43,682 bases of DNA from Candidatus Moranbacteria bacterium UBA2206 (GCA_002328565.1 DCUU01000004.1:1-43682); one strand, 5' to 3'; counted from the stretch's first letter, positions 1 to 7,341 are shown. The notes: generated from the letters alone by a model not told the origin. Program-made: numbers and translations.

Positions 1-2
1 AA

Positions 3-107
3 AACTATTCTGCTGTCCAAGTATCCCGACCAACGCGTCGAGATCGCTCCAAGATTTCTGACCTTGGAGACCCCAAAACAAAAACAAAAATTGGTGTGTC
101 CACTTGA
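3..107 (+). CDS. possible 3' end of an unknown gene (partial)
   Basis: The third forward frame is open from the left edge to a TGA at 105-107. It reads as a polar, basic tail (ending DPKTKTKIGVST) with a more GC-rich, coding-like base composition than the DNA after it. The frame starting at base 1 is open to 207, but its later part is AT-rich and low in complexity. I chose the third frame because its stop falls in the first arm of a strong hairpin at 95-142, as expected for a gene end with a terminator. No family is recognised. The reading frame call is weak. Confidence 0.3.
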   Translation, partial: NYSAVQVSRPTRRDRSKISDLGDPKTKTKIGVST

Positions 108-142
108 GATTATAAATCAAACTATATTTTCAAGCGGACACA
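95..142. terminator. inverted repeat, possible terminator of the left-edge gene
   Basis: The 13-nt arms TGTGTCCACTTGA (95-107) and TCAAGCGGACACA (130-142) pair with a single mismatch around an AT-rich loop. They are followed by TAAAAATTTTTATT. The shape suits an intrinsic terminator, though the T-run starts about ten bases after the stem. It could also be another palindromic repeat of the kind seen throughout this window. Confidence 0.45.
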
Positions 143-208
143 TCATAAAAATTTTTATTAAAATAAAAACAAAAAATAAAAATTCGTTCTTTAAATTTAA
201 AGGCTAAA

Positions 209-500
209 TGCCAGAGGACGGTAGAAGAAGAATGTCTAAAAAAAGTCAGAAAGACATTAAAAACAGTGGCATGTATATAAAATACATATATATTATAATT
301 TCGATGCCTCTCACCCGGGCTAAAAAATTTCCGTATTATATGTTAATACATGACAAACACCGGGCGCTTCCAGCCTATAATTTTTATTTCGGGCGTTTGA
401 AGCGCCTGGTTACCATACCTAATGCGTAATCGGGCGGGTGAAGTTAGAGAATTTTATTATCTTGTTATATTTTAGAGGCACCTTAAGAGGGTGTTTTTTT
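209..500 (+). ncRNA. candidate structured RNA of unknown family
   Basis: The stretch has nested complementary segments and GC-rich islands in otherwise AT-rich DNA. TGCCA (209-213) can pair with TGGCA (266-270) around AATGTCT/AGACATT. Next come ATGTAT/ATACAT, GTATTA/TAATAC, and GGCGCTTC (363-370) with GAAGCGCC (399-406). It ends at a hairpin plus seven T at 478-500. The 73-codon reading frame inside it (208-429) has no recognisable protein character. I looked for the conserved cores of tmRNA, RNase P RNA, SRP RNA and 5S rRNA and did not find them. A degraded repeat region is the main alternative. Confidence 0.3.
478..500 (+). terminator. intrinsic terminator
   Basis: A short stem CACCTT/GAGGGTG (one G-U pair) is followed directly by seven T at 494-500. 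It would end a transcript coming from the left, possibly the candidate RNA at 209-500. Confidence 0.5.
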
Positions 501-504
501 GTCC

Positions 505-606
505 CTACGAATTACGAATCCATACGAATGTACAAACAATACTAATAAAGAAACGGGGAAGTTAGTCCGCATTAGTACTTTCGCTAGATTAGTATTTTCG
601 TAAATT
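505..606. repeat. degenerate copies of the TACGAA repeat families
   Basis: 505-535 (CTACGAATTACGAAT, then TACGAATGTAC) matches the sequence at 16551-16582 almost base for base. 572-604 is close to the reverse complement of half of the palindromes at 13378-13445, 13871-13936 and 14633-14698: it shares TACTTTCGCTAGATT and GTATTTTCGTAAAT, with TTCGTA changed to TTAGTA. The yraN promoter lies just inside its right edge. Confidence 0.6.
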
Positions 607-613
607 ATAAATC

Positions 614-622
614 TGTTATAAT
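614..622 (+). promoter_or_regulatory. extended -10 promoter of yraN (leaderless)
   Basis: TGTTATAAT is a perfect extended -10 element (TGn plus TATAAT). Only six bases separate it from the yraN ATG at 629, so transcription would start at or next to the start codon. No convincing -35 box is seen, as is usual for extended -10 promoters. Confidence 0.5.
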
Positions 623-628
623 ATACCT

Positions 629-1012
629 ATGATTAATGAAACTAAAAATTTAGGAAACCTCGGCGAAGATGCCGCCAGCAACTTCTTGCAAGATAATGGC
701 TACAAAATTCTAGACCGTAATTTTCAAAATAATCTTGGCAGAAGATTGGGGGAAATTGATATTATCGCCAAAGAACTGAAAAATGGTGAAGTTGTTTTTG
801 TGGAAGTAAAGACTAGAGACTACGAAAAATACAAAAATACCTTGCCGGAGGAAAATATTACCAGCGCCAAACTCAGAAAACTCAACAAAATTGCTGGCGT
901 TTACCTGCGAATCAAAAATCTAAACAATGAGCCCTACCGCTTTGATGCAATCTCTGTCTGGATAAATAAAGAGACAAATGAAGCTAAAATAAAACATATT
1001 CCCAGTCTATGA
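629..1012 (+). CDS. yraN: YraN/UPF0102 family nuclease-fold protein
   Basis: This is a 127-residue protein of usual family length. It has the restriction-endonuclease-like core of UPF0102: an N-terminal helix with LGEDAASNFL, then GEIDIIAKE, then VVFVEVKTRD. The acidic residues and lysine of GEID...EVK match the D-(D/E)xK nuclease pattern. The C-terminal part (ITSAKLRKLNKIAGVYL) is the usual helix after the active site. A role in DNA processing is proposed for the family but is not well established. The gene stands alone behind an extended -10 promoter that gives almost no leader. The preceding 100 bases are repeat DNA, and a short palindrome separates it from the dksA-like gene. Confidence 0.9.
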   Translation: MINETKNLGNLGEDAASNFLQDNGYKILDRNFQNNLGRRLGEIDIIAKELKNGEVVFVEVKTRDYEKYKNTLPEENITSAKLRKLNKIAGVYLRIKNLNNEPYRFDAISVWINKETNEAKIKHIPSL

Positions 1013-1059
1013 TAGACACCGAGGTTTTTCTCTGCTAAAATTGTATTATATAAAAGTCA

Positions 1060-1114
1060 GGACTTACGCGTTTGATTGCGGAAAAGATATTGACGTGAGC
1101 AAATGCGTGAGCCC
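1060..1114. repeat. short member of the 150-bp palindromic element family
   Basis: The ends GGACTTACGCGTTT (1060-1073) and AAATGCGTGAGCCC (1101-1114) pair imperfectly. The first half matches the reverse complement of the right arm of the element at 35561-35708 very closely, sharing TTGCGGAAAAGATATT and the flanking ACG. It looks like a family member that has lost its middle. It sits between yraN and the dksA-like gene. Confidence 0.65.
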
Positions 1115-1143
1115 TAAAAGTATTAACTCTTAAAAATAAACCT

Positions 1144-1497
1144 ATGGCGTTGGACCAAAAAACATTAGATGAATTGAAAGCTATGCTTCTTAAGGAAAAA
1201 GAAGATTTGGAAAAAAACTTAGGACGAATCGCAAAACCTATAAACAAAGAAGAAGGGGATTATGAAACTTCTTTTGAGGAACTTGGGACTGACAAAGATG
1301 ACAATGCCACTGAAGTGGATCAATATTCCCAGAACCTATCCGTAGAAAATTCTCTGGAAAAACAACTGCAAGATGTTCTTGATGCTTTGGAAACAATGGA
1401 AAAAGGCACTTATGGAAAATGTGAAAATTGCGAAAAGGATGTTCCATTGGAAAGACTGCGTGTCAATCCAAGCGCGCGGGTTTGTCTTGATTGTTAA
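1144..1497 (+). CDS. DksA/TraR-type zinc-finger protein
   Basis: This 117-residue protein has a charged coiled-coil N-terminal half and a C-terminal four-cysteine zinc finger: CENC near residue 97 and CLDC at the very end. The stop codon follows the last cysteine directly. Between the pairs is PLERLRVNPSARV, the typical DksA/TraR finger sequence. DksA proteins bind in the secondary channel of RNA polymerase and modulate initiation together with ppGpp. Whether this homologue does so is unknown, because the acidic tip of the coiled coil is not obviously DksA-like. The ATG at 1144 is the first one in a good position. It lies upstream of lspA with a 38-bp gap, an arrangement also known in other bacteria. 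Confidence 0.85.
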   Translation: MALDQKTLDELKAMLLKEKEDLEKNLGRIAKPINKEEGDYETSFEELGTDKDDNATEVDQYSQNLSVENSLEKQLQDVLDALETMEKGTYGKCENCEKDVPLERLRVNPSARVCLDC

Positions 1498-1535
1498 GCA
1501 CCAATAGTCACGAATATTAACACTAATAATCACGA

Positions 1536-1997
1536 ATGGGGAAATATAAAAAAATAATTTATACTGTTTGTTTTTTATTTCTAATTTCACTTGATCAGAT
1601 TTCAAAATATATCATCCGCACTAAAGGCGGATTTTATATTTGCAATAAGAACTTGGCATTTGGATTAAGCCCGCATATAATTATTTCAGCTATATTATTA
1701 ATTGCTTTATTTTTATTTATCTATAATTTGAAATTTAAAATTATAAATTTAAAATCAATTTCAAATTTAAAATTTAAAATTTCAAATTATAAGACACAAA
1801 GTAAAATAATTGCACTGCTAATATTATCTGGAGGAATATCAAATATAATTGACAGGCTATATTTCGGTTGCGTCATCGATTTTATCGACCTAAAATTCTG
1901 GCCGGTATTTAACTTCGCGGATATTTATATTACAATAGGAGTAATCATCTTAATCACGCAACATATAACATACAACATGAAACAAAAATCCAATTAG
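1536..1997 (+). CDS. lspA: lipoprotein signal peptidase (signal peptidase II)
   Basis: LspA is an inner-membrane aspartyl protease that cleaves the signal peptides of prolipoproteins. The 153-residue protein has four hydrophobic segments and the family motifs: SLDQISKYII at the N-terminus, NLAFGL, GGISNIIDRL with the first catalytic Asp, and FNFADI with the second. The loop between the second and third segments (about residues 67-90) is enlarged by NLKFKI/NLKSISNLKFKISNYK. It is encoded by ATTTAAAATT-type repeat DNA at about 1728-1792, so a repeat appears to be inserted in frame. The C-terminus (HITYNMKQ) is encoded by another dispersed repeat, ACATATAACATRNANCATG, which is shared with the start of trxB. 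No start other than 1536 retains the first segment. Confidence 0.9.
   Translation: MGKYKKIIYTVCFLFLISLDQISKYIIRTKGGFYICNKNLAFGLSPHIIISAILLIALFLFIYNLKFKIINLKSISNLKFKISNYKTQSKIIALLILSGGISNIIDRLYFGCVIDFIDLKFWPVFNFADIYITIGVIILITQHITYNMKQKSN
1728..1792. repeat. ATTTAAAATT-type repeat inside lspA
   Basis: Tandem and inverted AAATTTAAAATT units encode the extra K/N/I/F-rich loop of LspA. The same words make up the palindrome upstream of ksgA (4576-4652). Confidence 0.5.
1961..1983. repeat. dispersed ACATATAACAT...CATGAAAC repeat, copy 1
   Basis: This repeat encodes the LspA C-terminus. It matches 34300-34322 (start of trxB) at nearly every position. AACATGAAAC here also pairs with GTTTCATGTT at about 2000-2010, in the leader of comM. 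Confidence 0.55.
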
Positions 1998-2034
1998 GTT
2001 GTTTCATGTTTCGTGCTTCATGTTTCATGAGCTT

Positions 2035-3564
2035 ATGTCTTCAAAAGTTTTTTCGGCTGCGACCATTGGTCTCAAAAGTGAAATTGTTGAGGTGGAGGCG
2101 GACACAGTTTCCGCCGGTCTTCATCAATTTAATATTGTTGGATTGCCCGACACTGCCATCAAAGAATCCAGAGATCGTGTGAGTGCAGCCATTAGAAATT
2201 CCGGATTTTTGCCACCGCACCGCGCTGGACGCGTCACTGTCAATTTAGCTCCCGCCGATCTCAAAAAAGAAGGACCTATTTATGATCTGCCAATTGCCCT
2301 GGGTTTTCTTTTGGCTACTAATCAATTATCTTTTGATTTCAAGGATAAAATATTTTTAGGTGAATTGTCGCTTGATGGAAAAGTCAGACCGATTAAGGGA
2401 GTTCTCCCAATGGCAATTTTAGCCAAGGAAAAAAACATTAAAGAATTATACATTCCCAAAGACAATGTCAGTGAAGCCTCTGTCATCTCTGGCGTAGAAA
2501 TTTTTCCTGTTTCCACCCTCATCGAACTTATCGATCATCTCTCCGGAGAACAAAAAATTATTCCCGCGGAAAAAATAAATCTGGAAGAACTTTTTTCCTA
2601 TGATGACTATATGGTGGATATGTCACACGTTCGCGGACAAGAACATGCCAAGCGGGCGCTTGAAATTGCGGCTGCCGGAGGACATAATGTGATTTTGAAC
2701 GGCCCACCGGGAAGTGGAAAAACCCTTCTCGCCAAAGCCATGTCTTCGATTTTGCCCAAACTCACCATTCCCGAAGCCCTGGAAGTGACAAAGATATTTT
2801 CCATTGCGGGACAACTCAAACGCTCTGATTCACTCATCACCAAACGACAGTTTCGATCCCCTCATCACAGCGCTTCTTCAGTTTCTTTGGTTGGCGGAGG
2901 AACTTTTCCTCGCCCAGGAGAAATTAGTCTTTCACATCGCGGGATATTATTCCTAGATGAATTTCCTGAGTTCTCTCGCAATGTTTTGGAAAATTTGCGT
3001 CAACCATTGGAAGATGGCGTCATCACAATTTCTCGCGCTCAAGGTACTATGGAATTTCCAGCGCGCTTCACTCTGGTGGCCGCGATGAATCCTTGTCCTT
3101 GTGGCAATGCTACTGACCCAGAAAAAACTTGCGTATGTAATCCGGCTTCAATCATAAAATATCAACGAAAAATTTCCGGACCGATTATGGACAGAATCGA
3201 TCTCCATGTCGAAGTCCCGCGCATTAAATTTGAAAAACTTTCTGAAGATGCAACCTTGGGAGAAAAATCTTGCGACATTCGAATTCGCGTCGAAAAAGCT
3301 CGCACTATTCAAAAAGAAAGATTTCAAAATTCCAAAACTATTTCTAACAGTGAAATGGAAAGCGAACAAATCAAAAATTTTTGCAAATTATCACCAGAGT
3401 CGTTGGAACTTATGCGCTCAGCCGTTTCCAATTTTCACTTGAGCGCCCGCGCATACTATCGCATAATAAAAGTCGCCCGCACCATCGCCGATCTTTACGA
3501 AGCCGAAAAAATCGCTCCCGCCCACATCGCCGAAGCTTTGCAATATCGCTTTAAGACGGAATAG
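2035..3564 (+). CDS. comM: ComM/YifB-type AAA+ ATPase (Mg-chelatase-like)
   Basis: This 509-residue protein has the complete ComM layout. An N-terminal Lon-like S5-fold domain runs to about residue 180 (FNIVGLPDTAIKES, APADLKKEGPIYDLPIALG). An AAA+ Mg-chelatase domain follows, with Walker A GPPGSGKT near residue 222 and Walker B ILFLDEFPEF. A cysteine cluster NPCPCGN...CVC and a C-terminal helical domain complete it. In naturally transformable bacteria ComM is a hexameric helicase that helps branch migration when foreign DNA recombines. This fits with a type IV system in the same window, although the two are not adjacent. The ATG at 2035 was chosen because upstream codons from 1999 are encoded by a GTTTCATG repeat and are not conserved-looking. 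The next gene follows after 46 bp. Confidence 0.92.
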   Translation: MSSKVFSAATIGLKSEIVEVEADTVSAGLHQFNIVGLPDTAIKESRDRVSAAIRNSGFLPPHRAGRVTVNLAPADLKKEGPIYDLPIALGFLLATNQLSFDFKDKIFLGELSLDGKVRPIKGVLPMAILAKEKNIKELYIPKDNVSEASVISGVEIFPVSTLIELIDHLSGEQKIIPAEKINLEELFSYDDYMVDMSHVRGQEHAKRALEIAAAGGHNVILNGPPGSGKTLLAKAMSSILPKLTIPEALEVTKIFSIAGQLKRSDSLITKRQFRSPHHSASSVSLVGGGTFPRPGEISLSHRGILFLDEFPEFSRNVLENLRQPLEDGVITISRAQGTMEFPARFTLVAAMNPCPCGNATDPEKTCVCNPASIIKYQRKISGPIMDRIDLHVEVPRIKFEKLSEDATLGEKSCDIRIRVEKARTIQKERFQNSKTISNSEMESEQIKNFCKLSPESLELMRSAVSNFHLSARAYYRIIKVARTIADLYEAEKIAPAHIAEALQYRFKTE

Positions 3565-3610
3565 CCAATAGATTGTATTTTTTCTCCTTTCAGTTTAGAA
3601 TTGATAGGAA

Positions 3611-4573
3611 ATGATACCAAAAAAATCCCAAAAAAGAAGAATTTTATCAATATTTATCGTACTTTTAGGTCTTTACGGTATTTTTTATTTTTTTCTTAAA
3701 ACTCCCAATAGAGTTCTGGACGTTGAAAATTCCCAAAAAATAATCTCCTTGAATGACAATAGTTTGTTTTTTGAGTCGTCAACTTCGACTAATTCAGTTT
3801 CGGAATTTCTGAAAGATGAAAATATAACGCTTGGCGAACATGATCAAATTATTCCGCAACTTAATGCTAGAATTTTTTCCGGCTCAAAAATTGAAATTCG
3901 AAGAGCAGCTAAGATAAAAATTGAAGTCGATGGGAAAGAAATTGAAACCTATGCTCTAGGAAAAAATATCAGCGAAGCTTTGAAAGAAAATAATATTATT
4001 CTCACGAGATTGGACAAAACTGAACCGCGCCTAAGTTATCCGGTAGAAAATAATTCCACTATTATTGTCACTCGAATTAATGTAGAAGAAAAAATTGAAA
4101 AAGAGGATCTCGATTTCAAAACAATTGCCAAATCTGATTCTAAGCTTGGATGGAGAGAGAAAAAAATTGAACAAAAAGGAGAAAAGGGAGTAGAAGAAAT
4201 TCTTTATAAAATTACATATAAGAACGGCAAAGAAATTTCGCGCGTTGTACTTGAGAAAAAAATCACCCAAGATCCTGTGCCTCAAATTGAAATTCAAGGC
4301 ACGTATATGAAATTTGGAAAAGCTCAACGAGGACATGCTAGTTTTTATGCTTCTAGCTGGGGAGAACTCAACGCTAGTCGTTCAATTTCCAGAGGTGGCT
4401 ATGCTAAGGTTACTAATTTAGATAATGGAAAATCCACCATAGTTAAGATTAATGATTATGGTCCTCAATCACCCGAGAGAATAATTGATTTAAGTTATAA
4501 TTCTTTCAAAAAAATAGCCAATCTAGGACAAGGCATCGCCCATAATATAAAAGTAGAAGAAATACTTAACTAA
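3611..4573 (+). CDS. cell-wall protein with DUF348, G5 and RlpA-like barrel domains
   Basis: This 320-residue exported protein starts with a signal anchor (residues 10-28). About residues 40-145 hold two DUF348-like (YabE/RpfB-type) ubiquitin-fold repeats, the second containing KIEVDGKEIETYALG. About residues 145-228 form a G5 domain. A C-terminal double-psi beta barrel like RlpA runs from about 235 to 318 (GHASFYASSWG, KVTNLDNGKS, VKINDYGPQSPERIIDLS). DUF348-G5 modules occur in resuscitation-promoting-factor-like proteins and bind wall polymers. RlpA barrels can cleave denuded glycan strands. The Asp in IIDLS, typical of RlpA and expansins, is present. I infer a wall-bound peptidoglycan remodelling enzyme; activity is not certain. 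Confidence 0.8.
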   Translation: MIPKKSQKRRILSIFIVLLGLYGIFYFFLKTPNRVLDVENSQKIISLNDNSLFFESSTSTNSVSEFLKDENITLGEHDQIIPQLNARIFSGSKIEIRRAAKIKIEVDGKEIETYALGKNISEALKENNIILTRLDKTEPRLSYPVENNSTIIVTRINVEEKIEKEDLDFKTIAKSDSKLGWREKKIEQKGEKGVEEILYKITYKNGKEISRVVLEKKITQDPVPQIEIQGTYMKFGKAQRGHASFYASSWGELNASRSISRGGYAKVTNLDNGKSTIVKINDYGPQSPERIIDLSYNSFKKIANLGQGIAHNIKVEEILN

Positions 4574-4575
4574 AA

Positions 4576-4652
4576 TTTTTAATTTTATAATTTTTAAATA
4601 ATCTCTAATGTTTAAAAATTAGGAAATTAAGATTTATTTATAAAATTAAAAA
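4576..4652. repeat. AT-rich palindrome upstream of ksgA
   Basis: TTTTTAATTTTATAA (4576-4590) and TTATAAAATTAAAAA (4638-4652) are perfect inverse copies. The sequence is built from the same AATTTAAAATT words as the insert in lspA. It fills the gap between the DUF348 gene and ksgA and may form a terminator-like hairpin. Confidence 0.55.
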
Positions 4653-4676
4653 TTTAAAAAATTAAAAATTATCCTT

Positions 4677-5630
4677 ATGCCAACAAAATTAGGACAAAAT
4701 TTCTTACGCGACAATGAAGTGCTGGAAAAAATAATTGAATCGGCTGATTTGAAGCCGACTGATTTAGTAGTTGAAATTGGACCAGGAGAAGGAGTTCTTA
4801 CGGAAAAATTATTCAAGAATACTAGCAAAATATTGGCTATAGAGGTTGATAATATTCTGGCTAATAAATTAAAAAAACAATACAACAATAGTAAAAGAAT
4901 AGAAATAATAAATGCTGATATTTTAAAGATAAATCTGCCGGAAATATTGCGTGGACATTCGATGTCCATTATGGACATCGAATGTCCTTCTGGCTACAAA
5001 GTCGTTGCCAACATTCCATACTATATTACTTCGCCCATCATTCAGCTTTTTTTGGAAACTGAGTTTCCGCCTAGTGAGATGATTCTAATGGTACAGAAAG
5101 AAGTGGCAGAAAGGATTTGTGCTTCACCCCGTGGAATAACTACTGAAAATAAAGAAACTCAAAATAATTTTAAGAAAAATAATTTAATAAAAAATGAAAT
5201 TAAACAAAGTATTCCACGGGGCAGGGCTGGACAAATGAGTATTCTGGCTGTAAGTGTACAATATTATGCTAAGCCGGAACTCCTTTTTTATGTTGATAAA
5301 AAAAGTTTTTTTCCAGTGCCGGAAGTGGACTCGGCTGTAATAAAAATTACGCCATTTCCCTCTCCTGTCGCGAGTACGCGACATCCTCTCCCTAAGGGAG
5401 AGGAGGAAAATAGAAAAAATTTTTTTAGAATTGTGAAAGCAGGATTTTCGGCCAAAAGAAAAACACTAGTTAATAATCTTTCCAGTAGCCTGAAAATCGA
5501 CAAGAAAGAAGTAGAAGAAAAATTAAAAAAAGTTGGAATAAATTCAAATCAAAGAGCACAGGAATTGAGCGTGGGGGATTGGAAAAAACTCTCCTTGTCA
5601 TTCCCGCGAAAGCGGGAATCCAGTGAATAA
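4677..5630 (+). CDS. ksgA: 16S rRNA adenine dimethyltransferase with four repeat-derived insertions
   Basis: KsgA dimethylates two adjacent adenines in the 3' terminal hairpin of 16S rRNA during small-subunit assembly. The core is intact: GQNFLRD at the N-terminus, SAM-binding EIGPGEGVLTEKL (residues 36-48), acidic end of strand 2 (AIEVD), catalytic NIPYYITSPI, and C-terminal FPVPEVDSAV and AKRKTLVNNL. At 317 residues it is about 40-50 longer than usual. The extra sequence sits exactly where palindromic DNA occurs: residues about 93-104 (GHSMSIMDIECPS), 151-182 (asparagine- and lysine-rich), 227-243 (PSPVASTRHPLPKGEEE) and the tail SFPRKRESSE. All are in frame. They avoid the catalytic blocks, so the enzyme is probably active. 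The reading frame is undisturbed from 4677 to the stop. Confidence 0.93.
   Translation: MPTKLGQNFLRDNEVLEKIIESADLKPTDLVVEIGPGEGVLTEKLFKNTSKILAIEVDNILANKLKKQYNNSKRIEIINADILKINLPEILRGHSMSIMDIECPSGYKVVANIPYYITSPIIQLFLETEFPPSEMILMVQKEVAERICASPRGITTENKETQNNFKKNNLIKNEIKQSIPRGRAGQMSILAVSVQYYAKPELLFYVDKKSFFPVPEVDSAVIKITPFPSPVASTRHPLPKGEEENRKNFFRIVKAGFSAKRKTLVNNLSSSLKIDKKEVEEKLKKVGINSNQRAQELSVGDWKKLSLSFPRKRESSE
4953..4987. repeat. perfect palindrome inside ksgA
   Basis: GGACATTCGATGTCCAT (4953-4969) and its exact inverse (4971-4987) flank a single T. It encodes the extra GHSMSIMDIECP stretch just before the catalytic NIPYY motif. Confidence 0.9.
5127..5221. repeat. 95-bp element with inverted ends inside ksgA
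   Basis: CCCCGTGGAATA (5127-5138) and TATTCCACGGGG (5210-5221) bound an AT-rich middle. It encodes about 32 extra K/N-rich residues in frame within KsgA. Confidence 0.8.
5366..5403. repeat. double-hairpin repeat inside ksgA
   Basis: Two adjacent palindromes, TGTCGCG/CGCGACA (5366-5383) and CCTCTCCC/GGGAGAGG (5385-5403), encode the extra PVASTRHPLPKGEE stretch in KsgA. The second word is a common type of interspersed bacterial repeat. Confidence 0.8.
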
Positions 5631-5703
5631 GCTTTATGAAATTTTTAAGTCTTTGCAATAAATTAAACTTTGCGACTAGATCCCCGCATTCGCGAGGATG
5701 ACA
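5596..5703. repeat. TCATTCCCGC...GGATGACA palindromic repeat, copy 1
   Basis: TGTCAT (5596-5601) and ATGACA (5698-5703) close a 108-bp element. Its left hairpin ATTCCCGCGAAAGCGGGAAT resembles the dRS3-type repeats of other bacteria. The right part ACTAGATCCCCGC...GAGGATGACA matches 17139-17239. It overlaps the ksgA 3' end, supplies the last ten codons and the stop, and fills the convergent gap before the UbiA-like gene. Confidence 0.85.
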
Positions 5704-5709
5704 AAAACA

Positions 5710-7341
5710 TCAGAAAAACAAAACCCTCACCATAACTAATCCGTAAATAAAAATATCAAATAGAACCGGCCAGAATAATTGGCGCGGTTTTATTTTATCC
5801 GACACTACAATTAAAAAAGCAATCGTACCAAAAATAAGCGCCCACCAAAAAAGACGTAGCTCATTAAGAAGAAAAACGCTAAGCATAAAAGAAATAAATA
5901 GATTCGTTGCCACAATCAGACGCGCCTTTTTTTCTCCAAAAATAACCGGCAATGTCCAAACATTATCCCGCCTATCTCCTGCAATGTCCTTGAAATCCTT
6001 AATTGGCAAACAAATCGTTGCACTAATAAGCATTAGAAAAATAATTCGACTGGATAGCGTATGAATAATTTGACCATCCGACATCAAAATATACCCCAAA
6101 AACAAAATCATCAGTAGCGCCAAAGAACTCATCAGCGTTCCAATTATCGGAAATTTTTTAAGGCGAAATGGCTCAGCTGAATATATCCAGGCAATTATTT
6201 GATAGACAACCAAAAGCACAGCAAAAGGAAAACCGAGTGAAATGGCACCAATAATCGAAAGGACGAAGAATGCCCAGCCTAAGTGAGCATATTCTTCTCG
6301 CGAAAAAATTCCTTTTTGCAATGGTCTCTCGGGATTAGAAATAGCATCAATTTCAAAATCATTAAGATCATTTGGTATGATTGACGCCAACCAAGAAAGC
6401 CAAATACTAATAAGTAGCACACAAACAGCCAAAATAGAAAATAAATCAAATCGCAAATTATGCGGATAATTTAGCGCTCCAATAGCAATCCCGATAAGAA
6501 AAAGTCCGCTGTGATAGAAAAGTTGAGGAAAACGAGCATTTTTCCAGACTGCAATAAATTTTTGCCGATCAATGCGCCAAAATAAGATTGTAAGCAATAC
6601 AATTAATATTATAAAATAGATAGAATTTAAGTGGTAAGCTACTGCATATTTGAAGCTTTGAAAATTTATTCCCAAGATCATCCCAGGTGAACCAAAAAAT
6701 TCAAAAATTTCAAAAGATTTTATTTCCAAAAAAATCTTTTTCCCAGAAATTAGATTGTAGCCATAATAAAAAAAGGAAGGAAAGCCTCCCATAAAAAACA
6801 GTATTGAATAAATTATAATAACGCCAGCTATTGTCTTAAGATAGTTTTTCGTTTTAAGCCAGATTAGAAAAGATAGTAGGAAAATAACCCCCAGAAAAGT
6901 TATTTTAGTTCCAAAATAAACAATCGCACTCGGTAAATGACCAAAAATAGTTCTATATTGAAGCCACAGCTCAGACGGAGAGCTAAAAAGATAAAAACTC
7001 CAATAAGCCTCTCCTCCAGTCTTAGCTATATCAATAAGCGGAGGAAACGGCACAAAAAGCAGTGCAAAAACAAATATAAAAGATAGTTTCTGCGGTTTTA
7101 TTTTCAAAATAAGACTTAGCACAAGCCAGATAAGAATTATTGCCAAAGAGAAAAAATAGAAGCTTTGCACATATTCAATCACAACTTCATAGGGCAATAT
7201 TGGCTTGGATAAAGCCAAAAATTGTTCAATAAAAATTCTAACAAAAATAATGCTCAAAAAAGCTATTGTCCCAGACAAAAGACTAACTTTTTTTTCAAAT
7301 AACCCCTCTAGAAAATTTTCTATTTTTTTAAGCTTATTCAT
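5710..7341 (-). CDS. UbiA-family prenyltransferase with extra N-terminal membrane half
   Basis: This 543-residue protein is highly hydrophobic throughout. The C-terminal half (about 270-543) is a UbiA-type prenyltransferase. It has NDLNDFEID (NDxxDxxxD, near residue 323) and DFKDIAGDRRD (DxxxDxxxD, near residue 448), the two Asp-rich motifs that bind Mg-diphosphate of the prenyl donor. The N-terminal half adds about seven predicted membrane segments without a domain I recognise. Ordinary UbiA proteins are about 280-300 residues long. Family members make quinones, hemes, or lipid and polyprenyl-linked sugar intermediates; the acceptor here cannot be told. It is transcribed alone, divergent from the secretion locus and convergent to ksgA. 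Confidence 0.78.
   Translation of the reverse strand: MNKLKKIENFLEGLFEKKVSLLSGTIAFLSIIFVRIFIEQFLALSKPILPYEVVIEYVQSFYFFSLAIILIWLVLSLILKIKPQKLSFIFVFALLFVPFPPLIDIAKTGGEAYWSFYLFSSPSELWLQYRTIFGHLPSAIVYFGTKITFLGVIFLLSFLIWLKTKNYLKTIAGVIIIYSILFFMGGFPSFFYYGYNLISGKKIFLEIKSFEIFEFFGSPGMILGINFQSFKYAVAYHLNSIYFIILIVLLTILFWRIDRQKFIAVWKNARFPQLFYHSGLFLIGIAIGALNYPHNLRFDLFSILAVCVLLISIWLSWLASIIPNDLNDFEIDAISNPERPLQKGIFSREEYAHLGWAFFVLSIIGAISLGFPFAVLLVVYQIIAWIYSAEPFRLKKFPIIGTLMSSLALLMILFLGYILMSDGQIIHTLSSRIIFLMLISATICLPIKDFKDIAGDRRDNVWTLPVIFGEKKARLIVATNLFISFMLSVFLLNELRLFWWALIFGTIAFLIVVSDKIKPRQLFWPVLFDIFIYGLVMVRVLFF

Noticed and set aside
296..325. tRNA T-arm-like TTCGATGCC sequence
   Set aside because: No matching stem, anticodon arm or acceptor stem around it.
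208..429. 73-codon reading frame on the plus strand
   Set aside because: No recognisable protein character, lies across paired segments and GC islands; treated as candidate RNA instead.
4031..4336. 101-codon frame opposite the DUF348 gene
   Set aside because: Shadow of a clearly coding gene; composition low in complexity and no family pattern.
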